Shown here piece after piece: positions 44,660 through 52,464 of a DNA stretch of 64,000 nucleotides. The stretch spans positions 1 to 64,000 of the forward strand of contig JAJDDK010000006.1 in assembly GCA_029260345.1 (NCBI GenBank), in the 5' to 3' direction. The notes under the pieces are model-generated. The model searched no databases and had not been told where the DNA came from. It saw nothing but the letters and a program-made list of their open reading frames with translations. Every line of letters starts with the position of its first letter. Position 1 is the stretch's first letter. Position numbers and translations under genes: made by a program. This DNA comes from Phycisphaerales bacterium. GTDB taxonomy: Bacteria > Planctomycetota > Phycisphaerae > Phycisphaerales > UBA1924.

Positions 44660-45385
44660 TCAGGCGTGAAGACGCCCGACTTCATCACGAATGTCGCGCA
44701 AAGCCGCAAGATGAGCGGGGGACCAGGCCATTCCGGTTCGGGTCTCGTGCGCTTCATCACCGAGGCCCGTCGATTGTGACGCTCGAACACGGCGCATGAT
44801 GAGATCGCGAATGTGCTCGGCGTCGGCGACGCCTTCGATGAGACCCTGATTGGTGACGGAGGCGCCCTGTTCACCGTTGCCGCTGCCCGCGCCGGCGGTC
44901 TCGACGATGACGTCCTTGATGCCAAAGCCGCGCTGGATTGGGCCGCTCTTCACCTTGACGTTCTGCACGTTTTCATACGTAATCGTGACTTCGGTGATGC
45001 TCCACACCCCGCGGCGCAGTCGCATGGCGCGCTCGCTCATCACATACCACGTGGTGTCGTAGCGCAGGTGAATGGCGACGTACGCGATGATGTCCGGAAC
45101 AATGGCGACGAAGAGAAAGAGCGGCAGCAATGCGAGGCCGACGACGTTGTTGATCGAAAAAATGATGATCCAGCCGAGGGCGATCAGTCCATCAAAGACG
45201 ATTAGCACTAGCCAGAACCAGAACTTCAGGTACTTCAGAAAGCCCGGCGCCGGGTGAAACGTCTTGACTTTTTCGCCTGTCTTGGCGGGCAAGGTCGGCG
45301 CCGGCGGCACGCGCAACCAGTCCACAATGAGGCGCCACAGTCCTTTATAGATCCACGCGGCGGCCTGATCGACGCGCCCGTTCAC
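44660..45385 (-). CDS. bPH2-domain membrane protein (downstream of pair)
   Basis: A 241-residue membrane protein. Two hydrophobic segments (about 52-75 and 80-105) precede a bacterial PH-like (bPH2) domain: IRYDTTWYVMSERAMRLRRGVW, ITEVTITYENVQNVKVKSGPIQRGFGIKDV, typical of the YdbS/YdbT family. The GTG start at 45385 forms a four-base overlap (GTGA) with the stop of the preceding gene, so the two are surely co-transcribed and probably form a complex. Functions of bPH2 membrane proteins are largely unknown; some are linked to lipid or cell-wall stress. The start is chosen by this overlap, as the frame upstream lies antisense to the other gene's codons. Confidence 0.8.
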   Translation of the reverse strand: MNGRVDQAAAWIYKGLWRLIVDWLRVPPAPTLPAKTGEKVKTFHPAPGFLKYLKFWFWLVLIVFDGLIALGWIIIFSINNVVGLALLPLFLFVAIVPDIIAYVAIHLRYDTTWYVMSERAMRLRRGVWSITEVTITYENVQNVKVKSGPIQRGFGIKDVIVETAGAGSGNGEQGASVTNQGLIEGVADAEHIRDLIMRRVRASQSTGLGDEAHETRTGMAWSPAHLAALRDIRDEVGRLHA

Positions 45386-45951
45386 GAGGCGTCTCCGGCG
45401 TCTGCGTTCTTGGTGCGGAGCGCATCGCGGATCTCGGTGAGTAATTGGAGCGCTTCGTCCTGCGCGCTGTGTTGCGGCGTCTCGGGATGGGCGGAATCGT
45501 CCTTGGCGCCGCGCATCTGGGAGTAGAGGTAGTCGCGCAAGAGTTCCGGGCGGCGAATGCCAACGATGGTCATTTCCGCGCCGCTGGTTCCGGAGGCTGT
45601 CTGGATGGCCACGTCGGCGAGGCCGAGCCAGCGGTGAATGATGTTGCGCTTGACGTGAATGTCCTGAATGCGGCGGTAGGTCAGGAGGATCTGCTTGCGG
45701 AACAGGAATCCCCACGACATCGAGACGCCGTCGTCATCGATCTTGTATTCCAGCGTGACGTACTTGATCCACAGCGGCAGGAACACGAACGGGAATCCGA
45801 TGAACGCGAAGCAGGAGCAGATGACGTAGTAGGTCATCAGCGCCCGGTCGGGTCGGGTGATCGCTTTCGCGTTGTAGATGTTCTGCTCGATGGCGATGTC
45901 TGTCATGGTGGCCCCGTCCGGTTTTTCGGAGGGGATTGTCGCAGATTCCAC
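45382..45951 (-). CDS. bPH2-domain membrane protein (first of pair)
   Basis: A 189-residue membrane protein of the same type. The N-terminal part (about 37-68) contains two close hydrophobic segments (ALMTYYVICSCFAFIGFPFVFLPLW). The bPH2 domain follows: VTLEYKIDDDGVSMSWGFLFRK, ILLTYRRIQDIHVKRNIIHRWLGLADV and TSGAEMTIVGIRRPELLRDYL. It ends in a short Asp/Lys tail. It leads a two-gene unit ending in the other bPH2 gene. A likely -10 is not obvious. Confidence 0.8.
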   Translation of the reverse strand: MESATIPSEKPDGATMTDIAIEQNIYNAKAITRPDRALMTYYVICSCFAFIGFPFVFLPLWIKYVTLEYKIDDDGVSMSWGFLFRKQILLTYRRIQDIHVKRNIIHRWLGLADVAIQTASGTSGAEMTIVGIRRPELLRDYLYSQMRGAKDDSAHPETPQHSAQDEALQLLTEIRDALRTKNADAGDAS

Positions 45952-46001
45952 GGCGGGCGGCAGCAGGGCGGCGCCACCTGAGACGCTGAGGCTTCAATCC
46001 C

Positions 46002-46007
46002 TAGAAT
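46002..46007 (+). promoter_or_regulatory. Possible -10 box (TAGAAT), leaderless start for prpB
   Basis: CTAGAATGTCGTCATG: TAGAAT lies exactly six bases before the ATG of prpB, too close for a leader, and no Shine-Dalgarno sequence is present. The same string apart from one base precedes mvaB. Confidence 0.4.
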
Positions 46008-46013
46008 GTCGTC

Positions 46014-46940
46014 ATGAGTATGAATTGGGCGGGTGAGCATCCCGGAGCAAGGCTGCGGGATCTGATGAATCGCGGATGCGTCGGCGCGCCCGGCGCGTAC
46101 AACGGTCTGGTGGCACGCGCGGTGGCGCAGGCGGGGTTTGAAGCCGCGTATGTGTCCGGTGCGGCGGTGAGCGGCGCCGCGGGCGTACCGGACATTGGCC
46201 TGGTGTCACTGGACGGATTTTGCGCGATCGTGCGTCAGGTCACCGCGTCCAGCGGGCTTCCGGTGATCGCGGATGCGGACACCGGGTTTGGCGAGGTCGA
46301 AATGGTGGCGCGCACGGTGAATGCGTACCACGACGCGGGCGCCGCCGGACTGCATCTCGAGGATCAGGTCTTTCCCAAGCGGTGCGGCCATCTCGACGGC
46401 AAACAGTTGATTGCGCTGGATCATTTTCAGGAAAAGATCGCGATCGCGCGCAAGGCGAGTGAGCAGTGCTCCGGCGGGAGGTTCATCGTGTGCGCTCGCA
46501 CCGACGCGCGCGGCGTCGAAGGGCTGGACGCCGCCATCACGCGCTGCAAAGCCTCCGCACAGGCCGGGGCGGACATGATCTTTCCCGAAGGACTGTCAAG
46601 CGAAGATGAATTTCGCGCCGTCGCCGATGCTCTGGCGAACACCGGCGGACCCTCGCGGCGCCGCGGGCCGTATCTCCTGGCGAACATGACCGAGTTCGGC
46701 AAGACGCCCATGCTCCCGCTCAAGCGGTTCGAAGAGCTTGGCTACGACTTCGTGATTTTTCCCGTCACCACGCTCCGCATCACTATGAAGGCGGTGACGG
46801 ACGCCTTGCGGACGATCCGCCAGGAAGGCTCCGCAGCGAACTGCCTTGACGACATGCAGACCCGGGCGGAGCTTTACGGCTTGCTCGGCTACACTCCGGG
46901 GGAGGAGTGGACGTACCCCAACCCGACCACTGCCCGTTGA
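46014..46940 (+). CDS. prpB: Methylisocitrate lyase-like (isocitrate lyase/PEP mutase family)
   Basis: Cleaves 2-methylisocitrate to pyruvate and succinate, the last step of the methylcitrate cycle (308 residues). Signatures are DADTGFGEVEMVARTVNAY with the Mg-binding Asp, HLEDQVFPKRCGH with catalytic Cys124 and the KRCGH motif, and CARTDARGVEGLDAAI. The C-terminal helices include a 'FP.TTLR' segment. The upstream context has no obvious RBS (see the -10 entry), and prpC begins 46 bases after its stop. Substrate assignment to methylisocitrate and not to a related acid rests on the prpC and prpD neighbours. Confidence 0.9.
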   Translation: MSMNWAGEHPGARLRDLMNRGCVGAPGAYNGLVARAVAQAGFEAAYVSGAAVSGAAGVPDIGLVSLDGFCAIVRQVTASSGLPVIADADTGFGEVEMVARTVNAYHDAGAAGLHLEDQVFPKRCGHLDGKQLIALDHFQEKIAIARKASEQCSGGRFIVCARTDARGVEGLDAAITRCKASAQAGADMIFPEGLSSEDEFRAVADALANTGGPSRRRGPYLLANMTEFGKTPMLPLKRFEELGYDFVIFPVTTLRITMKAVTDALRTIRQEGSAANCLDDMQTRAELYGLLGYTPGEEWTYPNPTTAR

Positions 46941-46986
46941 TCCGACTTCAAACGATTTCGAACTCTGAAAAGGCTGGAGATTTCCC

Positions 46987-48114
46987 GTGAGCAGCGCGAC
47001 CGTTGAGGCGAAAAAAGGACTGGAAGGCATCATTGCGGGCGACAGCGCCGTGTGCTCCGTCGAGCAGGGCGGGTTGTTCTACCGCGGATATGACATTCAG
47101 GATCTTGCCGTCAATGCGACCTTTGAGGACGTGGCGTATCTGCTTCTGGTCGGCCAAAAGCCGAATGCGTCGCAGCTTGAAGCGTTCAAGAAGGACTTGA
47201 TCGCTGCTCGCGAGATTCCCGCCGATGCGATCGAACTGACGAAGAAGGTCGCGACGGCGCCGCACATGCATCCGATGGATGCGCTGCGCACCGTGGTGAG
47301 TTACCTCGCGCAGTTCGATCCGGATTGCCAGGACAACAGCGCCGAAGCGGAACTGCGCAAGTCCAAGCGATTGACGGCGCAGATCGCAACGATCATCGGG
47401 CACATGCAAAATGCGATTGACGGCAAGCCGATTGTGAAGCCGGATGCGTCGCTCAGCCACGCGGCAAACCTGCTGTACATGATGACCGGTCAGAAGCCGA
47501 CGGAGGAAGAGGCGCACATTGTTGACGTCTCGCTGATCCTCTACGCCGAGCATGACTTCAACGCGAGCACGTTTACGGCGCGCGTCATCGCGGGCACGCT
47601 CAGCGACATGCATGGCGCCGTCACCGGCGCGATCGCGGCTCTCAAGGGCCCGCTGCACGGCGGCGCCAACGAGCAGGCGATGGAGATGCTCAAGGAAATC
47701 GGCACAATTGAAAACGTCGAGCCGTTCATGCAGAGCGCCTTCGCCACCAAGCGAAAGATCATGGGCTTCGGTCACCGTGTCTATAAGAGTGGCGATCATC
47801 GCGCGTCCATCCTGCACGGCCTCGGCCGCAAGTACGCGGACAAGAAGGGCGGCGATGCGAAGAAGTGGTTTGAGATCGGCGAGAAGGTGCAGGCGATCAT
47901 GGATCGCGAAAAGCGCATTTTCCCGAATGTCGATTTCCCCTGCGGCATGACGTACTACGCAATGGGCATTCCGGTGCCGCAGTACACGCCGATTTTCGTC
48001 GCGTCCCGCATCACCGGCTGGTGTGCCCACATCATGGAGCAGCACGCCGATAACCGCCTGATCCGCCCCTTGAGCCGCTACACCGGCCCCAATGGGCTGA
48101 AGTGGAACGGTTGA
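46987..48114 (+). CDS. prpC: Citrate synthase/2-methylcitrate synthase
   Basis: Condenses oxaloacetate with an acyl-CoA (acetyl or propionyl). The catalytic triad is visible: His224 in GPLHGGANE, His263 in GFGHRVYKSGDHRA, and Asp316 in NVDFPCG. The 375-residue length matches the short (type II-like/PrpC) form, not the long Gram-negative citrate synthase. GTG is the start, just after a short gap. The prpB-prpC order favours methylcitrate synthase, but citrate synthase cannot be excluded from sequence. Confidence 0.88.
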   Translation: MSSATVEAKKGLEGIIAGDSAVCSVEQGGLFYRGYDIQDLAVNATFEDVAYLLLVGQKPNASQLEAFKKDLIAAREIPADAIELTKKVATAPHMHPMDALRTVVSYLAQFDPDCQDNSAEAELRKSKRLTAQIATIIGHMQNAIDGKPIVKPDASLSHAANLLYMMTGQKPTEEEAHIVDVSLILYAEHDFNASTFTARVIAGTLSDMHGAVTGAIAALKGPLHGGANEQAMEMLKEIGTIENVEPFMQSAFATKRKIMGFGHRVYKSGDHRASILHGLGRKYADKKGGDAKKWFEIGEKVQAIMDREKRIFPNVDFPCGMTYYAMGIPVPQYTPIFVASRITGWCAHIMEQHADNRLIRPLSRYTGPNGLKWNG

Positions 48115-48190
48115 GGTCGATTTTGACGGAAACTTCGGGCAGAATTGAGCGTAGAAGCGGTGAAGCGGTCGATGGAGCCGCAGGAGACTG

Positions 48191-48589
48191 ATGCCGGCAT
48201 TTCGCTCCATTCTGGTTGGCCTGGCGGTGATCGCGATTGCGATGGCGCCACTGGTCTATGGCGAGGCGATGTCGCGTCAGATGGCGTGTTGCAGCGCGAA
48301 TGCGCAGTCAGCGGATGACGCGAATGCCGCCGCTCCTGAGATGGTGAGCGACACCGGCGCCAGTTGCTGCACGCTGCCGACGGCGCCGGATCAAGACTCG
48401 CCTCCCATTGAACAAATGCCGGATTGCAATTTGTGTGTCTGCTGCCCGCTGGCGCGGGTGCTCGTTGCGGACGCTGACTTAGCGCACATGCTGAATCCAG
48501 CATGTTGTGGACGAGCGCTTGTGCGCGAAAATGACCTTGTGAACAGCCGCACATTGCGGCCTGACCCGCACCCTCCGAAGTCTGCATGA
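48191..48589 (+). CDS. Secreted Cys-rich protein, possible metal handling
   Basis: A 132-residue protein starting with a hydrophobic signal (PAFRSILVGLAVIAIAMAPLVYG). The mature part has ten Cys, mostly in pairs or clusters: ACC near 33, SCC near 60, CNLCVCC at about 79-85, and ACCGR near 105. Neither a thioredoxin nor a known cupredoxin pattern is visible. AGGAG lies five bases before the ATG. The next gene, 81 bases downstream, is a metallothionein-like exported protein, so both could serve metal binding or resistance. I assign no specific role. Confidence 0.6.
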   Translation: MPAFRSILVGLAVIAIAMAPLVYGEAMSRQMACCSANAQSADDANAAAPEMVSDTGASCCTLPTAPDQDSPPIEQMPDCNLCVCCPLARVLVADADLAHMLNPACCGRALVRENDLVNSRTLRPDPHPPKSA

Positions 48590-48670
48590 ACGGCCTTGTT
48601 GAATTCGCGCCGTGATGTTCGCGGCGCGATCGCTGTTCATGAATTTCCAGACATTGGAAGGAGCTATTCC

Positions 48671-48916
48671 ATGCTTTTTGCAAAGTTCTCCGTGCTCGCT
48701 GCGAGCCTCTTGTTCGCGTTCCTCGGTTTGCAGAGCTTGCCGATGACGGCCGCTGACTGCTGCTGCCCGCAAGGGTGCTGCTGTGACGCAGGTTGCTGCT
48801 GCGAAGGCGACTGCGATTGCGATCAGTGCGATTGCGACTGCTGTGGCGATTGCGCCGCCGCGGACGCATGCGAGATGGTGAAGGACGAGTGCGGCGTCAA
48901 GCCGTGCGGCGCCTGA
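48671..48916 (+). CDS. Exported metallothionein-like Cys-rich small protein
   Basis: An 81-residue protein of which residues 30-79 contain 19 Cys in CCC, CxC and CC arrangements with Asp, Glu and Gly between (such as GCCCDAGCCCEGDCDCDQCD), which strongly suggests binding of several soft metal ions (Zn, Cd, Cu). A signal-like start (LFAKFSVLAASLLFAFLGLQSL) is unusual for metallothioneins, which are normally cytosolic; the protein may be periplasmic or outer-membrane located. ATG 48671 has AAGGAG eight bases upstream and is followed by a strong terminator. The family is not one that I can name. Confidence 0.75.
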   Translation: MLFAKFSVLAASLLFAFLGLQSLPMTAADCCCPQGCCCDAGCCCEGDCDCDQCDCDCCGDCAAADACEMVKDECGVKPCGA

Positions 48917-48948
48917 TCCCGCAGTGAGTGGAGCTTGATTTGAGTTCC

Positions 48949-48986
48949 GGCGGCCGTCCCAAGAGTGGGGCGGCCGCTTTTTTGTT
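48949..48986 (+). terminator. Terminator after the Cys-rich genes
   Basis: Stem GCGGCCGTCCC / GGGGCGGCCGC (eleven bases, one G-T pair) with loop AAGAGT, followed by TTTTTT and GTTT. It lies 33 bases after the metallothionein-like gene. Confidence 0.88.
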
Positions 48987-49109
48987 TCGGTTTCGGCTCA
49001 AGGTAGACTCCGAGTACTTGTCTTCAGTGATACGGCCACGGAATGAAAGGCCATTCGGGATTCGTGCCTTCGAGGAGTGACCGCAAGCGATTGTTCGAGG
49101 GATTCAGTC

Positions 49110-49907
49110 ATGTTTGCGAAGAAAAAGTTTACGCGAGACGTTGCCGAGGCGCTGAACGCGCGCGAACTCAATCTTGAATTCGAAGTGAAGGGCGCGCTTG
49201 AGTTGCGAGCGCGAACTGAAGACGGCGATCATTTTCAAGTCAATCTTGATCGATTCTTCCGAGCAGTGAAATTAGGCTCGCGGACGGTTGATTGCGTTGT
49301 CGAAGAGTTGGCAGAGGCGCTCGTTCAAATACACGAGAATTCGAACGGCGAACAGGATCGTGTCATTCAAACTGGGCGTTTGATTCCTGTCATCAAGCCC
49401 ATGGAATGGATCTCTTGTTCAGGTTCACATGACGGCGCGGAAGAGGACAATGTTCCGGTCCACCTGCCGCTAACGAATGAGCTCGGAATCACGTTCGCTG
49501 AGGAGGGCGATCGTGTCGTTCGATTCCTGATTCAAAAAGATTTGCCTGCAATTGATTTAAGCGCCGAGTCGTGCCTTGCGCTGAGTCTCGAGAATTTCAA
49601 ATCGCAGCTCGAAAACATTGAGGTCGCCGGTGGGCCGCACGTCTTCCTCGTGAGTGGCGGTCATTCATACAATTCCAGCCTTGTGCTGCTAAGCGATTTT
49701 TGGAAGAGAGTTCAACTTCCACTCGCCGGCGAATTCGTTGTGGCGATTCCTGCTTCCGACGTTCTCATTGTGACCGGGACAGAGGAACCGGATGGAGTCG
49801 AGGCGATCACCGAGATGATTCAAATCGCCTTGAGCGACACGGCTCATCCACTTTCAGACAGGCTGTTTCTAATGAGGAATGGGAAGCTGGTCGAATTTGA
49901 AGGCTGA
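49110..49907 (+). CDS. DUF1444 (YtpQ-like) family protein
   Basis: A 265-residue cytosolic protein. The segment LNLEFEVKGALELRARTEDGD near the N-terminus and the central LPLTNELGITFAEEGDRVV with RFLIQKDLPAIDLS resemble the DUF1444/YtpQ family, whose function is unknown. An ATG at 49110 (MFAKKKFTRDVAEAL) is chosen over an ATG 11 codons upstream, as it gives a basic start typical of the family. No operon partner is evident; the gene stands between the terminator at 48949 and the carboxyltransferase gene. Confidence in the family is moderate. Confidence 0.65.
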   Translation: MFAKKKFTRDVAEALNARELNLEFEVKGALELRARTEDGDHFQVNLDRFFRAVKLGSRTVDCVVEELAEALVQIHENSNGEQDRVIQTGRLIPVIKPMEWISCSGSHDGAEEDNVPVHLPLTNELGITFAEEGDRVVRFLIQKDLPAIDLSAESCLALSLENFKSQLENIEVAGGPHVFLVSGGHSYNSSLVLLSDFWKRVQLPLAGEFVVAIPASDVLIVTGTEEPDGVEAITEMIQIALSDTAHPLSDRLFLMRNGKLVEFEG

Positions 49908-49966
49908 TTCAGGTTGTGGGACGCCGCCGGATTGAATCGGGGCGAGGTTGTTAAAGTTCAAATCGT

Positions 49967-51640
49967 ATGACCACGACACAGAGCAAGCCAAGCGCCACTA
50001 TCAACCCCCTCCGCGAGATCGTTGAGGAGTTCCGCCAGACGGCCAACGAGATCAAACTCGGTGGCGGGATGAAGGCGATCGAGCGCCAGCATCAGAAGCA
50101 GCGGCTCACGGCGCGGGAGCGGATTGAGAAACTCATCGACGGGCCGAGCGACGCGTGGTCAAAGGGGTTTGTCGAGTTCGGTTTGTGGTCGGCGCACGGG
50201 ATGTACGGCGAGTACGGCGGCGCGCCGGCGGCGGGGGTGGTCACGGGCGTGGCGCCGGTGTCGGGGCGGCTGAGCATGATCATCGCCAATGACGCGACGG
50301 TGAAGGCCGGCGCGTTCTTCCCGATGACCTGCAAGAAGATCATCCGGGCGCAGCGCATCGCTGAGATGGCGCGATTGCCGCTGATTTATCTGGTGGATTC
50401 CGCCGGCGTGTTCCTGCCATTGCAGGAGGACGTCTTCCCGGACACGGATGACTTCGGGCGCATCTTCCGGAATAACGCGGTGATCAGCGCTGAGGGCATT
50501 CCGCAGATCGCGGCGATCATGGGCTTCTGCGTTGCGGGCGGCGGCTACTTGCCGGTGTTGTGCGACACATTGCTCATGACCGAGGGCAGCGGGCTGTATC
50601 TCGCCGGGCCAGCGCTGGTGCGCGCGGCGATTGGCCAGGACGTGGACAGCGAAGATCTCGGCGGCACGAAGATGCATGCGGAGATTTCGGGAACGATTGA
50701 CTTCCGCGAGCCGGACGATGAGTCGTGCCTGACGCGGCTTCGTTCACTGATGGACGCGGAAATGCGCGTGCAGCCGGTAGGGACACCGCCACAAGAGGCG
50801 GCCGAACCGAAACGCAAGCCATCAGAGATCTATTCCGTGTTCAAGGCATCGCCGACGGAACAGTACGACGCGGTTGCGCTCTTGGAATGCATCGTCGATG
50901 ATGAGTCGTGGAATGAATACAAGGCGGAGTACGGACGCTCGCTCGTGTGCGCCTATACGCGCATCGGCGGCTGGCCGTGTGGTGTGATCGCCAATCAGCG
51001 CACGCTCACACAAAAGAAAATGCCCGGGGGCAAGTCGGGGCCGTCCGTCGCGATGAACATGCCCGGCGTGATCTACGATGATTCCGCGGACAAAGCGGCG
51101 CGATTCATCATGGATTGCAATCAGCGCGGCTTGCCGATCATTTTCGTGAACGACACATCAGGATTCATGGTCGGGCGCGACAGCGAGCAGGGGGGCATCA
51201 TCCGCGCCGGCGCCAAGATGGTGAACGCGATGAGCAATTGCGTGGTGCCAAAGATTTCCTTGATTGTCGGCGGCAGCTACGGCGCTGGGAATTACGCGAT
51301 GTGCGGTCGCGCGTTTGATCCGTTCCTGACGCTGGCGTGGCCGGGGTCACGGTTCGCCGTGATGGGCGCGAAGCAGGCGACGGGGACGCTCGCGATGATT
51401 GAGGAAAAGAGCCGCGAGCGCAAGGGCGAGGCGATCGATCCCGAAACGCACGAGCAGATCATGCAGGCCGTCGAAGATTCCTACAACGAGCAGCAGGACA
51501 TCCGCCACGGGGCGGCACGAGGCTGGGTGGACAAGATCATCGAGCCGGATCAGACGCGCGACCAACTCGCGGCAGCGCTGGCCATGGCGCGGGACTGGCC
51601 GAAAGATCGTGAATTCAAGACCGGCGTGCTTCAGGTCTGA
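49967..51640 (+). CDS. Acyl-CoA carboxylase, carboxyltransferase (beta) subunit
   Basis: Biotin-dependent carboxyltransferase subunit (557 residues), which transfers carboxyl from carboxybiotin to an acyl-CoA. Two crotonase-like halves are visible. The first contains RLSMIIANDATVKAGAFFPM, VDSAGVFLPLQEDVFPD and GFCVAGGGYLPVLCD; the second contains FVNDTSGFMVGRDSEQGGII and KISLIVGGSYGAGNYAMCGRA. The VFPDTDDFGRIF type and the HMG-CoA lyase, enoyl hydratase and acyl-CoA dehydrogenase genes nearby point to 3-methylcrotonoyl-CoA (leucine pathway), although propionyl-CoA is possible. The biotin carboxylase/carrier subunit is not in the window. Confidence 0.88.
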   Translation: MTTTQSKPSATINPLREIVEEFRQTANEIKLGGGMKAIERQHQKQRLTARERIEKLIDGPSDAWSKGFVEFGLWSAHGMYGEYGGAPAAGVVTGVAPVSGRLSMIIANDATVKAGAFFPMTCKKIIRAQRIAEMARLPLIYLVDSAGVFLPLQEDVFPDTDDFGRIFRNNAVISAEGIPQIAAIMGFCVAGGGYLPVLCDTLLMTEGSGLYLAGPALVRAAIGQDVDSEDLGGTKMHAEISGTIDFREPDDESCLTRLRSLMDAEMRVQPVGTPPQEAAEPKRKPSEIYSVFKASPTEQYDAVALLECIVDDESWNEYKAEYGRSLVCAYTRIGGWPCGVIANQRTLTQKKMPGGKSGPSVAMNMPGVIYDDSADKAARFIMDCNQRGLPIIFVNDTSGFMVGRDSEQGGIIRAGAKMVNAMSNCVVPKISLIVGGSYGAGNYAMCGRAFDPFLTLAWPGSRFAVMGAKQATGTLAMIEEKSRERKGEAIDPETHEQIMQAVEDSYNEQQDIRHGAARGWVDKIIEPDQTRDQLAAALAMARDWPKDREFKTGVLQV

Positions 51641-51690
51641 ACCTCAATGGGTTGCTCATCGCACTGCTCACGCTCAAAGCGATCCCCAAA

Positions 51691-51724
51691 GACGCCGGAG
51701 CTGAGCAAAGCGAAGCTCCGGATC
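51691..51724. repeat. REP hairpin, left flank of HUH transposase gene
   Basis: GACGCCGGAGCTGAG, loop, CGAAGCTCCGGATC. The stem CCGGAGCT/AGCTCCGG is perfect. It matches, in inverted orientation, the repeat at 52368-52400 with 29 identical bases and different loop bases. Confidence 0.85.
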
Positions 51725-51769
51725 CGATCGTCGCAAGAACACTGAGCTCTTTCATTAAACTCGGTCGCT

Positions 51770-52369
51770 ATGAGCGAACAATGGTTCAACTGGGCGCACG
51801 TCATGTGCTCGACGCGAGGAGCGTGGCTCCCCGGTGATGAACGTGGTTTTCGCTCACGCCATCATCGAATTCATTCCACTGGGGACTATCGCAGTCCACC
51901 ACCCGTAGAAGAGCATGCCGGTCTCCGACGCACCGTGGCTGCGATGGCACACCCCTTCGTCAGGCTCACGCCTGCCGTGCGACCGACGATCGCGAAAGCG
52001 TTTGCCGAAAAGTTTCGCAAGGAATGCTGTTTGCCGGTCTTGGTCGCAGTTGCGGAAACGCACATTCACGCCTTGATTTCTGTCGGAAAAACGGACGCAA
52101 AGCGGATCGTGGGTCGAGCGAAACAATACGCCTCTCACCAGGTGCGAGAATCGATGCCCGGGAAGATTTGGGGCCAGGGTTGTCATGTCGTTCGCGTGCG
52201 CGACCGATCTCATTTTCGCGTCATCATTGAGTACATCAATGAACATGAACGCGCCGAAGGCGCTTTCGTTTGGCGAAATCCTGATCTTCGCTTTGCGCAG
52301 CTTCGACGTCGGTTGGGCAAAAAGGTATGCGGGAAGTCGATGAAGGAACGTGCGAACGACGCCAGTTGA
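51770..52369 (+). CDS. HUH-type (Y1/RAYT-like) transposase
   Basis: Protein of 199 residues related to REP-associated tyrosine transposases (RAYTs) and IS200/IS605 TnpA. The HUH motif is probably His98-Ile-His100 in VAVAETHIHALI. The family's conserved start segment with WLPGDERGFRSRHHRIHSTGDY and the end with DRSHFRVIIEYINEHERAEGAFVW resemble planctomycete transposase sequences that I know. The catalytic Tyr is not certain; Tyr120 (AKQYASHQV) is a candidate. Its stop codon overlaps the right flanking REP, and the left REP lies 46 bases before the ATG. A RAYT serving the flanking palindromes is the most likely role. The start ATG at 51770 could be a few codons later. Confidence 0.8.
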   Translation: MSEQWFNWAHVMCSTRGAWLPGDERGFRSRHHRIHSTGDYRSPPPVEEHAGLRRTVAAMAHPFVRLTPAVRPTIAKAFAEKFRKECCLPVLVAVAETHIHALISVGKTDAKRIVGRAKQYASHQVRESMPGKIWGQGCHVVRVRDRSHFRVIIEYINEHERAEGAFVWRNPDLRFAQLRRRLGKKVCGKSMKERANDAS

Positions 52370-52400
52370 TCCGGAGCTTCGCAGACTCAGCTCCGGCGTC
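52368..52400. repeat. REP hairpin, right flank of HUH transposase gene
   Basis: GATCCGGAGCTTCG, loop, CTCAGCTCCGGCGTC, the inverse of the left flank. The transposase stop codon lies in its first bases. Confidence 0.85.
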
Positions 52401-52452
52401 GTGTTCAATGATCCGGCCGAGCATGATCATGTTGCGAAGTCTCGGTGCTCGC

Positions 52453-52458
52453 TAGGAT
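52453..52458 (+). promoter_or_regulatory. Possible -10 box (TAGGAT), leaderless start for mvaB
   Basis: GCTAGGATGTCGTCATG, with TAGGAT exactly six bases before the ATG. TTGCGA lies 15 bases further upstream as a possible, short-spaced -35. Same context as prpB. Confidence 0.45.
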
Positions 52459-52464
52459 GTCGTC

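Noticed and set aside
51641-52464. Complete IS element with transposase and accessory tnpB
   Set aside because: No tnpB-like gene and no terminal inverted repeats of classical type; the flanks are REP hairpins.
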